A stretch of DNA of 64,000 bases from Haliclystus octoradiatus (Eukaryota; Cnidaria; Staurozoa; Stauromedusae; Haliclystidae), in contig OU744451.1 in NCBI GenBank assembly GCA_916610825.1, forward strand, positions 3,995,345-4,059,344, written 5' to 3'. The translations under genes were made by a program, and so were the position numbers. Under the pieces are notes generated by a model. That model made no database searches. It saw nothing but the letters and a program-made list of their open reading frames with translations, and was not told where the DNA came from. Each line of letters begins with the position of its first letter. Position 1 is the first letter of the stretch. Shown here piece by piece: positions 35,001 through 44,354 of this stretch.

Positions 35001-38000
35001 CAAAAGGTTCAAATGTCTAGAATTCTAGAATACTTCAACGATTACTTCTTAATTTTTGTTGAAGTTTGAGCGATAAATCATAAAAATGTCAATTTATTTT
35101 TCAATTAGTGCAGGATTTTATTTTTTTGACCCTAGTAATGCCGTTAATGATACAGTAAGCTCCCGCTGTCTAATGAGCTTCAACCCCTAAAACGTATTTT
35201 GACAAATAAGCCTCTATTTATCTCAAATATCTCCTTCCGAAATAAGCTCCCCAATCTGAACTTATTCTCACAAATGTGCTCATGGGTAATCAACATTTAC
35301 AGTATTCAGCTTAAGCCGTTTGAAATTTTCAATTTAGCGATTTTAAATAATGCTTTCAGCTATAAACTCCTTGATATAAAAAAGCAAACCTGATAGATCA
35401 ATATGAAAGATGAAACTGATGTGAATTAAATATTTAAATTCCTTAAATATTCAAAAAGTCTTAAGCCCTTAGTAAGCTAGACAATGCAACTTTCATGTAA
35501 CAATATTTTTTTTGTCTGGCATGTGTTTTTGTATTTTGGGGGTCATTTTTTTCAAGAGAGGCAAAACGGATCTGAATGTGTTGAAAACTTTCTAGAGGAA
35601 GTCGACAAAGCTGGTCAAGAGGATCCAATTTGTTTCCATTGTGACAACACTGGCCTGCTTGCAGTCTTTATTACCTTGGTTTTACAAATGACGAAACCGT
35701 TTGGAAGAACGTTTAATGAAAAATCCTTAGAAAATGTGTTCACAATGAAATAAGTCAACACACAATCCAACAACGTTTGAAAAAATCAACGGATTAAGGC
35801 TATATGGAAGATTTTGGATGGATTTAAAAGTCGGTTGAGAGTTTCCCCTGTTTGATCAGAGTTTTAGTCATCTATGCAGATTATATATATTGATTCAACT
35901 TGATTTTTTGATTCGATACATCTAATTGAGTTTTCCATCAAATATTGATAAGCTATAAGACATTACATACCTACACTCTATATTAGTTAGAAGACCTAAC
36001 TGACAAACACTAGGGTCATTCACTTCTCAAGATTAAAAATAGGTCTTAGGCCCACCCATGTAATTAGTTTGTGTGTTAAATTAACCAAATTCGATACAAA
36101 TAAGGTACATACTTTGCTCTCAGTTCAGCGTTATCTCTTAATGTTGGCTGGGAAATATAAAAAATAAAACATATTAATAGATTTAAAGACCATAAAATGA
36201 CCAGCAGCCTTTGCATATTTTGTCTTTGTTCGTTTGCACACACTTGCGATTTTGCAAAACATTTCGTAAAACGAACATTGAAGCATTCTGCTAAGTTGTT
36301 TATCAACAAACTGGTTTGGAAAGTTACAAGAGCAATATAGGTGGACGTCGTAGGGCTATCGACGCTTGAATAAATGTGTACCACGAAAATCAATTCACTT
36401 GCTACTAGTGTCATACGAATTGAGGAAGGAAGACAGAGTTGAAAGCTACAACTGAACTCGACTGATTCAAAATTTCATGTTGGTGCTTACTTGATACAAG
36501 AATATTAGGGATTGAAAGAACGGGAAGAGATTTGTTAGCATTCAAAATCGAAATTTATCGCCGAAACAAAATGAAATTATAACACCAGGTGAATTCGATT
36601 TTTAATATGGATACTTTTATCATTGACTCCATATTATGTTTGTAAACACGTAGGATTCGTCTAAAAATAGTTAGTTACATACCTATGTATGTTTTATATT
36701 GCATTGTTTACCTGCAGTATTTATGCACGTAAATTGTAAAATTTAGAATCATATGAATTTATTTAGTGTTGATTTGAAAGGTAGGCTACATTTTATCATT
36801 TTAGGTTGTTTTGATTTGCGTCAAACTTCTCAGACAGATAATCGGACTGTGACTCCCATTCCGCTATTTATTTTTGAGCCGTATACATTTGTTGGCTATC
36901 TATAGCCATAAACTTTGACAAGTTAGAATTGAGATTTATCCAAAACTGAAATTGATAAACCAGACCATTTTCTTGAGCTTTTGTCGTGTCCTTCCGTAGC
37001 AACAGCCACAAGGACAATCCACTGGCGTGAGTGCTGACGTCACTTTCCAGAGGATTAGCCTCGTTTCTTGTAATCAAGACAACAAAACAAAGCAAAGGCT
37101 GCTGGTCATTCGAAACTCTTTAATATGATCTGATTGAAATATCTCAAAACCAGATTGTCATGTTGTACGCTACTTTTGAATTGTAATTCTATCTGTTGGA
37201 GGATAATAAGGGCTTCAGTGAGTCTTCCTGAGTGTTTAACACCAAGTTTATAGGTTGGTGAAAAAACCCTACATAGAGCTAGGTAGTACCTCAAGCAAAT
37301 GGTTACAGAAAGAGATTTTACAGGGACAAATTGCGCCCTCTGGGACAAAGCCTCAGACCTCTTAGTCACAATTCTGACGACTTAGTCGACTTTGTCAATA
37401 TTAAAATCTAGCAACAGTAAGCTAGGCAAGCACGGAAATCAGATGAAGCCTGGCTTTTATCTCAACTCAGAAAGTAACAGCAATAGTCTTGCTCCTTTAC
37501 AGACCAAATTGAAACCTGACATCTCAGTATTACCGCTTCTTTACTGGTTCTACGAGAAAAGTCAGATCCAGAGGTACAAATACCAAATATATAGGCCTAT
37601 GTTATCGTTACACCACTCTTAGTGTTTCCTTAATGGAAAATACTTAATTAATCATAAATTTGATAGGCCTGCGTGCAGACTAAAACGTTTCTTAAGGAAA
37701 GCTGTTTTGCTGACACTGCACTAGACTTGCAAACACAGTGACTAAATCCTATCAGTAAGCTTTTCTCGCGTGGGTTTGAAATGTCAGCTAATCAGATTGT
37801 CAGTATTAGTCAGTTGATAAACAACAAGGGGGCTACATTTTGGAAGACATTCGTATTTGGAAAGCAATTTCATTTGATGAAAATATACAACGTATTTGTG
37901 AGAGAGTTAAATTTATTTCAAAATCAGTTATTGTAAAATAAGCTTTAGACTTAATAAAATAATAGTTTAGTGAGGAAAACTTCAAAGAAGCTATTGACAA

Positions 38001-41000
38001 TAGGCCTACATCTTTTATTTTCACATGGATTTGTATCAATCCTTTTCGAGCGTACGGAGCATTTCGAACATTATGTGAGCGAGTATGGATGTCACCATAG
38101 AAAGTCAACAACAAAATTTACAAATATGGAATTATAGAATTGGTAGGCTAATTCATAACATCGAGACACAAATGACCAATTCCTTCTTCGGTTAGACAAT
38201 ATACGATACAAACAACACACACAACTTCTACCTCAAAGGAGTGTTGAAAAGGCTTAACCAGTCTAGCGCAGTGTCAGCAAAACAGCTTTGTTTGGTCGGC
38301 TATGCAGACTTTACACTTTCCGTAAGAAACGTTTTAGTCATTAACCCACTAAGGCATTAGATTGTGGCTAAACTAAAAATGTATAGAAGATTCTAGATGA
38401 TGCCAACAAGTTTGATTGAAATAATGTGTCATTCCTCTGAACTTATTTTTAAAATTCAAATAAGAAGTAGTTTCAATTTTGAAAAAAAATCTTGGAATAA
38501 AAGCATAGTCATTAAATTTGAACTCTCACCTCGTCAGCTGACAACAAATTTTGCAAACAACTTCTTGCTTCTTTCCATGCCTTAGAACCAAGGCCCATAA
38601 AACAATTAAGTGTTGACTAGAAAACAATAAAATGAAATATAAGACAAACATGAAGCTATTGTCCAACAACATTTTAGCGTAGGCTACCATAAAAATGTGG
38701 TAACTAATTGAGACGATATTGCCCTACCGAAGGCTTAATGTGCAATGATACATCGCAGCAACTCACAATGCAATTCCCTAAGGACCATTCCATATCCCAT
38801 CAGATGATATGTCTAGATCGTTGAGCAATTTGAGCAACATGCAACCTATTGCACAAGAAATACCCCTGTGAAAACAGTTCATGAACGTTCAATGGCTCAA
38901 TTTTCATTAAATGTTTCATGCACAAGTTGCTTTGCATGGTTGTGATTAACCTAGTACGAGTGATGTTAGGAGACACATTGAAGCTTTATGAATGACCGAG
39001 TGAGCTGCAGGCGACGATATCCTAGCTTCCAAATTGTCTCTTAACATCCCGAGTTCATGACTTCAGCAGTTGATGAACAGTTCATGAAAGTTTATTTTCA
39101 AATATGAAAGGGTTCATGGAAGTTTGGTTATTCAACGTTCATGAACTGTTCCCAATGTGTTTATCAACAGCTCATGAAAGTTTGTAAACTTCATGGACTG
39201 ACCATGAGCAGTTCAGGAGGTTCACGAACAGTTCATGAACTCGCCAAATTCTTTGCAGCTTGGGTAATAGAAAAGTGAAATAATAAATACTCACTTGACA
39301 AAAGACATGGCAATTTGAAGACAGCTCTGGTCCAGTGAAGAGATGTTTTACTTGAGATAAATCCAGTACAAAATCTCCGATTGCAACTCCAACTCGATGT
39401 GTTATCTACAATAAATAGTTTAAAAGTTTTTATGAAAAATTCAGAAAATACATTTTTTGAAAACAAATTCACGAAAAAAGGGACATATCCGTGTATTAAC
39501 TTAATGTAATATGCAATTGTTACATTAAAAAATGCTACTAAACTGCTTAGTGAATATATTCATTTGAAGCAATTATGGGACGAGTCAGAATAGAGAGTCA
39601 AGGGCGCAACAAGCACTTGTCGTTATGGGGTGACTCAAAGTAAAATGTGTTAATTGACAGTAAATGAAAGATTCTCGGTGCAAAGAATATGCTTGGCGTA
39701 AAAGCATGGCGCAAATTTCGATTCGGTGTGGCGCAAAACTGTTTTCAAGACAAAAAAATACAGTCACAAAATAAAGGGAATTTTAATAATAGGGGAGAGC
39801 GGGGTGAATTGAAACAAATTTTCTTAAAAAAATTATTGCTCCAAAACGGCTCACGCAAAACTCACAATTTTGGTATCGATTTGTAGGAAATTGACTGAAG
39901 TTTATAATGCAAAATACCTGAATATTGTCAAATCAAAGTTGAAACAATGTTTAAAGGAAGAATGACATTTTTTCAAAACCGCGATTTTGCGAAAATGTGG
40001 GGTGAAACGTAATGATCGCAAATTTACCATTATTTCATCGAATTTGTTCAAATAAATTGAGTATCATAGCTATTGAGCCTTTAAAAATTGATATCAACAA
40101 TAATAAATTAGATAGATAAAGAAACTTACTTCCAAATATAAATTTATAAGATTGTTATTTTCCATTCGAAAAAATGCATCTCCGTAAAACACGATAACAT
40201 TTTCCCGTACCAGTATAATTTTTCAAATTTCAGTTATAATTGAGAGAATATGAGTAAGGTTAATCATTCAAATGGGTTTTAATTAGATTTAACCAATATA
40301 ATATGAATAAAACAACATTTAAGTTCATGCAGTCCTTCGAAAAAGTCGCTTTCCTTCCGAAGGTGTCAAATTCAAAGAAACCGTCATGCAAATGTTTTGT
40401 TTACATTATAATTCACATTGATTCACGAGGGAAATAATAAGTCAAAACAAGACAATACAAACTCATTAATTTTACGTTGAAAATAAAACAACAAAAAGGT
40501 CAATGGTTCATAGAAATAATACAAGGCTATGTACTATTGAAAAGAGGCAATTGAACCAATTTAATGGATTAATTGAATGATTTCTTCTTGGTGTGAAATC
40601 AAAGGCGGAGCAACAACAAAGCAAAGCAGTGTGAAGCCAGACTGTGATTGAAATGTTTCCCGCCGTGTTCCATTCAACCCCATCGTGAATCTTGCAACAT
40701 AAACACTATTTACTAGAAAGTTTGCTGGAAAAGACGAAAATAACAACTGCCTACGTCATAACACGGAAATTCTCTACACAATGGTATGCAATAACACCTG
40801 ATGCGTGAAGAAATGAAAATAAAATCAAACGCGATGTGAAAAGCGAATGACTTGCATCACGCGTACAAATTTTCAAAGGCTTATAATATTTTATTTACTT
40901 TATGTATCGAAATGAAACTTTACAAAATGTTTAGACCATATAAGAACAATGTTCTGCTGCAATTTTGTAATTTTTGAGTCTCTAGAAGTTGTGTATTCTG

Positions 41001-41769
41001 ATGCACCCCCGTTCCATTTCACCCCGCTCTCCCCTACATCCATAGCTTATTTCTAGAAACACAGCCTGATTAAGGCAGGCCTTCAAAGTTTCACGGCTTT
41101 GCTATGAGTCTCATGTTTTTACACTGAATCTCACCGTTTCATGGAAAAATCAAATCTTAAGCAGATTCCCACTTTGTCCAACAGCTAAATTTAAACTCTG
41201 TTGGATTATTTTTTGTGTTGTTTAAGGACTGATTTTGTATTTTAGCTACATGCGCAAGTGTCAACATCATCCAAAATTTTGTTGTAAATTTTCGTTTCGT
41301 AAATTTGCATGCCCCCAGACCCTCAGAATTGGGCTACCTCGTCGGGGAGGCCCCTACATTTTTTTATCCCAAGGATACTCAAAATTTTCATTATTTTTCC
41401 AAATCTGAGGTTTAAAGGTCTGAGTAAGACTTGAAAAGTGATAGTGGTGACATACCAGAAAATTTGAGAACAATAGATAGCCGCTCATGGGTCGTAGACA
41501 GGAACACAGGAATCCAGGATGGGGAAGGAAAGGGCGAGGGCCGCGAGGGGGCGTAACGTAAATTGAGAAATTTCGTGTAGACGGGCAGAAACATCAAAAT
41601 GTCGTCATAATTTAGATTGGAATAGGGATACGAACACGTCTTACTGTTAGTAAAATGGTAGTACGATATATTTTAAGTAAAACCTTACGTTTTCCTTTGT
41701 TGAAAATACTCCATAAGGTAAATTTTGAATTGGAAAATGACACTCAGAAGAAATTGGAATGAACGACAT
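25846..41769 (-). CDS. FAH: fumarylacetoacetase (15 coding exons)
   Basis: Cytosolic hydrolase of the last step of tyrosine/phenylalanine breakdown, splitting 4-fumarylacetoacetate to fumarate and acetoacetate. Coding exons from the start: 41689-41769, 39295-39405, 38530-38616, 36113-36147, 34882-34931, 33456-33546, 32132-32229, 31471-31523, 31317-31370, 31168-31213, 29533-29663, 28674-28749, 28271-28317, 27038-27139, 25846-26040. They sum to 1257 nt, exactly 418 residues plus stop (human 419), with every GT/AG site and phase consistent. Metal ligands D126, E199, E201 and D233, and active-site Y128, H133, R142, Y159, Q240, K253, T350 and E364, all fall at the human positions. The N-terminal SH3-like domain (about 1-117) precedes the catalytic domain. 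The gene looks intact and functional. It is head-to-head with MRPS9. Confidence 0.97.
26394..26808. mobile_element. MITE with 105-bp terminal inverted repeats, FAH intron 14
   Basis: AGACCGAGCGCCACAGAACT against AGTTCTGTGACGCTCGGTCT, pairing inwards through GGCAGGTTTCTCCGGGCAAC and ATCACATAAAAGTGTTCAT to CCTTGTTTT. Central 200 bp non-coding. Confidence 0.85.
27038..27139 (-). CDS. FAH: FAH exon 14
   Basis: Acceptor TTTTAG/CATATG, donor GGACCA/gtaagt. Encodes [15 protein letters not shown] and [13 protein letters not shown], including T350. Confidence 0.95.
27548..27670. mobile_element. MITE family FB, short copy in FAH intron 13
   Basis: AACCCTGCGAAAAACAGTTC to TTCTAGCAGGGGTA, with ATTTCATGAACTGTTCATGA inside. 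Confidence 0.7.
28271..28317 (-). CDS. FAH: FAH exon 13
   Basis: 47 nt, acceptor TTTTTAG/GTGAAG, donor CTAAAG/gtaaca. Encodes [15 protein letters not shown]. Confidence 0.9.
28385..28615. mobile_element. MITE family FB, diverged copy in FAH intron 12
   Basis: CAGTTCATGAACAGTTTAGG, CATGAACTATTCATGAC and related words; ends are not sharp. Confidence 0.5.
28674..28749 (-). CDS. FAH: FAH exon 12
   Basis: 76 nt. Encodes [20 protein letters not shown]; acceptor ATTTGTAG/GATCC. Confidence 0.93.
28944..29351. mobile_element. hAT-like MITE in FAH intron 11
   Basis: Imperfect inverted ends TTAGTGGTGGGCC and GGCCCACCTCTA, with subterminal ACCGATTAACCGTTA and AACTGGTTAATCGGT pairing. The end sequence resembles hAT non-autonomous elements. 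An 8-bp duplication was not resolved. Confidence 0.6.
29380..29452 (+). repeat. tRNA-like sequence, probable SINE head or tRNA relic
   Basis: An A-box-like TAGCTCAGATGGCAGGGC is followed 40 bp later by a weak B-box GGTTAAAATCCCC (norm GGTTCRANNCC). The acceptor stem does not pair well, so this is not called as a working tRNA gene. Confidence 0.4.
29533..29663 (-). CDS. FAH: FAH exon 11
   Basis: Acceptor TTCATTAG/CACGTG, donor GTCCAG/gtaatg. Encodes [20 protein letters not shown] with Q240 and K253, then [15 protein letters not shown]. Confidence 0.97.
29664..31167. other. FAH intron 10
   Basis: 1.5 kb without recognised exon or complete repeat. An (ATT)n run is at about 30363-30387, and an inverted word pair CAAAATTGACCGGC/GCCGGTCAATTTTG at about 30924 and 31096 suggests a small MITE. 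Confidence 0.5.
31168..31213 (-). CDS. FAH: FAH exon 10
   Basis: 46 nt. Encodes [15 protein letters not shown], with metal ligand D233. Confidence 0.94.
31317..31370 (-). CDS. FAH: FAH exon 9
   Basis: 54 nt. Encodes [18 protein letters not shown]. Confidence 0.95.
31471..31523 (-). CDS. FAH: FAH exon 8
   Basis: 53 nt. Encodes [17 protein letters not shown], with metal ligands E199 and E201. Confidence 0.96.
31948..32103. mobile_element. MITE family FB, short copy in FAH intron 7
   Basis: GCCCCTCCAATAAACAGTTC left, TGAACTGTTTTCTCAGGAGT right; ends 28 bp from exon 7. Confidence 0.7.
32132..32229 (-). CDS. FAH: FAH exon 7
   Basis: 98 nt. Encodes [20 protein letters not shown] with Y159, then [12 protein letters not shown]. 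Confidence 0.96.
32733..32955. mobile_element. GC-rich hairpin element in FAH intron 6
   Basis: Short inverted words GGCGTGCTATCGCACACC and GCGTGCGATCGCACGCC flank a loop with TTGTCATGACAACA and a 15-bp T-run. The composition is unlike its surroundings. Probably a MITE. Confidence 0.5.
33456..33546 (-). CDS. FAH: FAH exon 6
   Basis: 91 nt. Encodes [20 protein letters not shown] with D126, Y128, H133 and R142, then GRENALMPN. Confidence 0.97.
33596..33772. mobile_element. pogo-like MITE M1, copy
   Basis: CAGTCAAACCTGTTATAGCG to GTTATATGCAGGTTTCACTG, TA on both sides. Longer than the 148-bp copies by an internal repeat of GCCACCTGTCTATAGTGGTC. Confidence 0.8.
33986..34159. mobile_element. pogo-like MITE M1, inverted copy
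   Basis: CAATGAAACCTGTATAGCAG to GTTATATCAGGTTTGACTG, opposite in orientation to the copy 200 bp away. Confidence 0.8.
34425..34690. mobile_element. MITE family FB, diverged copy in FAH intron 5
   Basis: GAACAGTTCATGAA, TTAACGTTCATGGACTA and TGCTCATGAACAGTTC words; edges blurred. Confidence 0.5.
34882..34931 (-). CDS. FAH: FAH exon 5
   Basis: 50 nt, acceptor TTTTTCAG/AGCG. Encodes [16 protein letters not shown]. Confidence 0.94.
34932..36112. other. FAH intron 4
   Basis: 1.2 kb. An open frame at 35484-35753 (+) has no recognisable domain and no splice support, so no gene is called. Confidence 0.5.
36113..36147 (-). CDS. FAH: FAH exon 4
   Basis: 35 nt, acceptor TTTCCCAG/CCAACA, donor GCAAA/gtatgt. 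Encodes [11 protein letters not shown]. Confidence 0.92.
37679..38340. mobile_element. TIR element in FAH intron 3, about 660 bp
   Basis: ACTAAAACGTTTCTTAAGGA against GTAAGAAACGTTTTAGT, and AGCTGTTTTGCTGACACTGC against GCGCAGTGTCAGCAAAACAGC. The right arm carries an extra segment of about 40 bp between the two words. No coding. Confidence 0.75.
38530..38616 (-). CDS. FAH: FAH exon 3
   Basis: 87 nt. Encodes [20 protein letters not shown], then LQNLLSADE. Confidence 0.95.
38863..39245. mobile_element. MITE family FB, split copy in FAH intron 2
   Basis: ACCCCTGTGAAAACAGTTCA near 38863 and GTTCACGAACAGTTCATGAA near 39219, with unrelated sequence at about 38925-39050 between them, perhaps a nested insertion. 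It ends 50 bp from exon 2. Confidence 0.6.
39295..39405 (-). CDS. FAH: FAH exon 2
   Basis: 111 nt. Encodes [20 protein letters not shown] and [15 protein letters not shown]. Confidence 0.96.
39792..41034. mobile_element. 1.24-kb TIR element with TA target site, FAH intron 1
   Basis: Ends GGGGAGAGCGGGGTGAATTG and CATTTCACCCCGCTCTCCCC are inverted repeats flanked by TA (39790-39791 and 41035-41036), as in Tc1/mariner-type insertions. Internal frames are short and unrecognised, so it is non-autonomous. Confidence 0.85.
41689..41769 (-). CDS. FAH: FAH exon 1 (start codon)
   Basis: ATG at 41769-41767. Encodes [20 protein letters not shown], then VFSTKEN; donor GAAAAC/gtaagg. Confidence 0.97.
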
Positions 41770-41876
41770 CTTGGATTCTTTGCAAAGAGGCTGGAAATAA
41801 AACGAGTTTGATTCATAACGGCGCTAAATCAATGGAAAATTTGACATTTTATGCAAAAGAAGTCACACTCAAAACG
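41770..41876. promoter_or_regulatory. bidirectional promoter/5' UTR interval between FAH and MRPS9
   Basis: Only 107 bp (62 bp if the upstream MRPS9 ATG is used) separate two divergent start codons. No TATA box stands out; the transcription starts of one gene may lie inside the other. The inference is shared regulation of a metabolic and a mitochondrial-translation gene. Confidence 0.7.
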
Positions 41877-44354
41877 ATGGCGTTGGCTCTTCGGAGAAGC
41901 AAATTGAGCTTGACTCACTTTAGTGATTTTGTAAACTGTTATAGAACATGTTTATCATCGCATCATTTGAAAATATCAAATGTGCAACTTCAAGCGAATC
42001 AAAGAAGTTATGCAGTAAGTAAGCCACTAAGCGGCTAAGCCTAAAGTCAAAGTGTGTGAGTGAGTGTGCTGTCACGCTGTGTGAGACGGTGAGACATGGA
42101 CTCAGTGAGTGAATGTAAATATAATGAAGACCCCTATATGCCAAGGTAATAACGTATTAACGCATTCAATATTTACAATTTCATGCATTGAACCCAGATT
42201 GGGAAGAATGCATTGTGCGCCAGTCTGCATTCTGGAAATTTTCTCCGCTTGATGTTTTCCGCCAATATTATATAACCCTGATTTTCCCGCCAAAATTATA
42301 TGATCTAAATATCCATCGCCAAAGCGCTGAGGGGAAAATTCCATGCCAATTTGGGTTTGGCAATGAAGTAAGAAGTACAAGCGGCTAGCGCCACCGGAGA
42401 TCTTCCGCTGGAAGCCTGTGAAATGCAGACTGGATTGTGCGCGGTCAAAATTGTATTTTTGCGCTGGTGGATCATCTATGTAGGCAAATTTTAGATATCA
42501 CATCTAAATAATCATGGAAACTATGTCATTTTCTTATAAAATACGGATACAACTATGAAATGCGAGGCTGGCATTTCAGCCACAAAAATGATTGCGCGGC
42601 CAATTTTTTGCCCGCAAACAGCAAACTTTCCAATCTGGCATTGAACCAAAAGGGTGTGAAATTCAATTAATTTAAGGCAGGGAAATTTGGCTGAATATTA
42701 TTTTAATAGAGATTGCTTCTCCTGGTAGCTTATGTTGTTAGCCTTGTGGGGCAAAATTCTGAAGAATAATTCAGGATACTGGAAGGTAAAACATTTTCTC
42801 GGACCTTGGCAACATGTAACCCCAATAGCACAAGTTTGAAATTAGATAGCTAACTTTGTAAGTCCAATTTCATCAAATATGTGATTTTTGCTTATAAATA
42901 GGTCTAGACCTACTGCCGTTTTTTTACCGGTAGTTAAAATTAGCTTTACACTTACCTGATTTTCCCTGGAATATTTGAAGCCCTGGCACATCTAAGATCA
43001 AAGTTGTCTAGGCTATGTCCGCTTCGAGATTTTCATTCCTTCGTTTTAACATTGAGTTCAATTTGTGTAGACTAAAGAAGGACGGCATAAACTAACAAAA
43101 GAAAGAGGAATTGGTAAGTGAGCATCTAGCCTAGACTGGTCCAAACAAAGCGAATGTTTAAAATGTTTGAGGCAAGAACCATTTTCTCTTTTGACTTTCT
43201 CTAAAACAGGTTGTTCAAAATTTGTAGTCTGTCAAACATCAGGAAATGGGCTCCCTCTAAATTAACACATAAAGTTAATGGCTAATACGTTAATATTTTT
43301 AATCGGGAATAACTAATCTTTGCAATAGTAATAATAATGAGAAGGTCAAGAAAGACACATTCTTTGGTTGTAACTCCAAGTTTCACGTTATTAAACGATC
43401 ATCAGACAACAAATACTAACTACAATTGTTTAATAACGTGAAACTTGGAGTTACAACCAAAGAATGTGTCTTTCTTGACCTTCTCATTAATATTACTATT
43501 TACGCTCTGCTATTCATTAGCATTGAGCACTATCCAATTGCCAATATTAAGTTTTGATATTTCTAATATATTTCTATATATATTTATATTTATATAATCT
43601 TTGCAATATAAATATTTTGTAATTTAATAGAGGGCTATAAAGCTGACGACGTCAATAATTTCAATTGATTATTTATAATGTTTGAATCTTGAGATAATTC
43701 CTAGAAATATTGACAATTTAATACGACGCATTTAAAAAACGTGGCTAAAGCTGTGAAAATCGTTTTGCCGTCAAGTGTGTTGTTTCAATCTGTCAACATC
43801 AAAATTTTATTAAAGACATGTTGGCTGCTTCTGCAGTCAGGATTCCAGAAGGCTGGACCTTTTTTTGAACCCTGATTTGGATCTAGCTTCAGAATCGTAA
43901 GAGTGTATTCAGAATGTCTATAAAATCCTACTAAATTTGTTTCACACAATAGCAAACTTCTTATTTTTGATGAATTTAGCTCAGACTTCCGTCGTCCATG
44001 ATCCTACAATCCTGACTTTTCTAGTTGCAGACACTGAATATAGTTACAGTGAAACCTGTATATAATAGCCAGCTACGAGAGGTAGATAAATTGACCATTA
44101 TAGGCAGGTGGCCTTTATATACAGGTTTGATTAATTAGAAAATACTATTTTAGACATTGTAAGAGTGACCACTATAAACAGGTGGTCGCTGTATAGATGT
44201 GGCCGCTATAACAGATTTGACTGTATAATGATAATGTTTATATACTTTAGAAATTAACATGGATGAAGAAATACAGCGTTATGAAATTGGTAAAAGATGG
44301 TTAGCAAGGATGATGGAAGAAGATCCCGATACTTTCAATCAAAATGATGTTGAG
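41832..44354 (+). CDS. MRPS9: mitochondrial small-subunit ribosomal protein S9 (uS9m), 5' exons only
   Basis: Exon 1 starts at ATG 41832 or, more likely, 41877 (ACGATGG), giving MALALRRSKLSLTHFSDF, a basic Ser-rich leader that fits mitochondrial import. It ends at 42014 (GCA/gtaagt) or 42018 (GTAA/gtaagc); only the latter keeps the frame if it joins exon 2 directly. Exon 2 (44251-44354, 104 nt) encodes EEIQRYEIGKRWLARMMEED and PDTFNQNDVE, matching the IGKR-LA-MM-EDP-TF-Q-D block in the N-terminal extension of animal MRPS9. The uS9 core domain (GGG-GQ.GA, KKPG-R tail) was not found downstream in this window. The gene either continues beyond 64 kb through a transposon-filled intron or is truncated. 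A short exon between the two cannot be excluded. Confidence 0.8.
41877..42018 (+). CDS. MRPS9: MRPS9 exon 1, mitochondrial leader
   Basis: Leader rich in Arg, Lys, Ser and Leu, ending QANQRSYAV. The donor choice (42014 or 42018) depends on the next exon. Confidence 0.65.
42183..42652. mobile_element. possible MITE in MRPS9 intron 1
   Basis: TTGAACCCAGATTGGGAAG against CTTTCCAATCTGGCATTGAA at the ends, plus CCAGTCTGCATT and AATGCAGACTGG inside. Weak inverted repeats only. Confidence 0.35.
42653..43324. other. MRPS9 intron 1, nothing recognised
   Basis: No coding, RNA or repeat signal that could be supported. Confidence 0.4.
43326..43501. repeat. near-perfect hairpin, arms about 74 bp
   Basis: Left arm 43326-43399 and right arm 43424-43501 are reverse complements with about two mismatches (for example GACACATTCTTTGGTTGTAA against TTACAACCAAAGAATGTGTC). 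Loop about 25 bases. Non-coding, in MRPS9 intron 1. Confidence 0.9.
44047..44223. mobile_element. pogo-like MITE M1, copy beside MRPS9 exon 2
   Basis: CAGTGAAACCTGTATATAAT to TAACAGATTTGACTG, TA flanks. Its left 100 bp is the part copied at 44865-44969. Confidence 0.8.
44251..44354 (+). CDS. MRPS9: MRPS9 exon 2
   Basis: Acceptor TATACTTTAG, donor GTTGAG/gtaggc, phase 0 at the 3' end. Diagnostic peptide IGKRWLARMMEEDPDTF. Confidence 0.82.

Noticed and set aside
35484-35753. 89-residue + strand frame in FAH intron 4
   Set aside because: No recognisable domain, no splice or promoter evidence. Possibly an old transposon piece.
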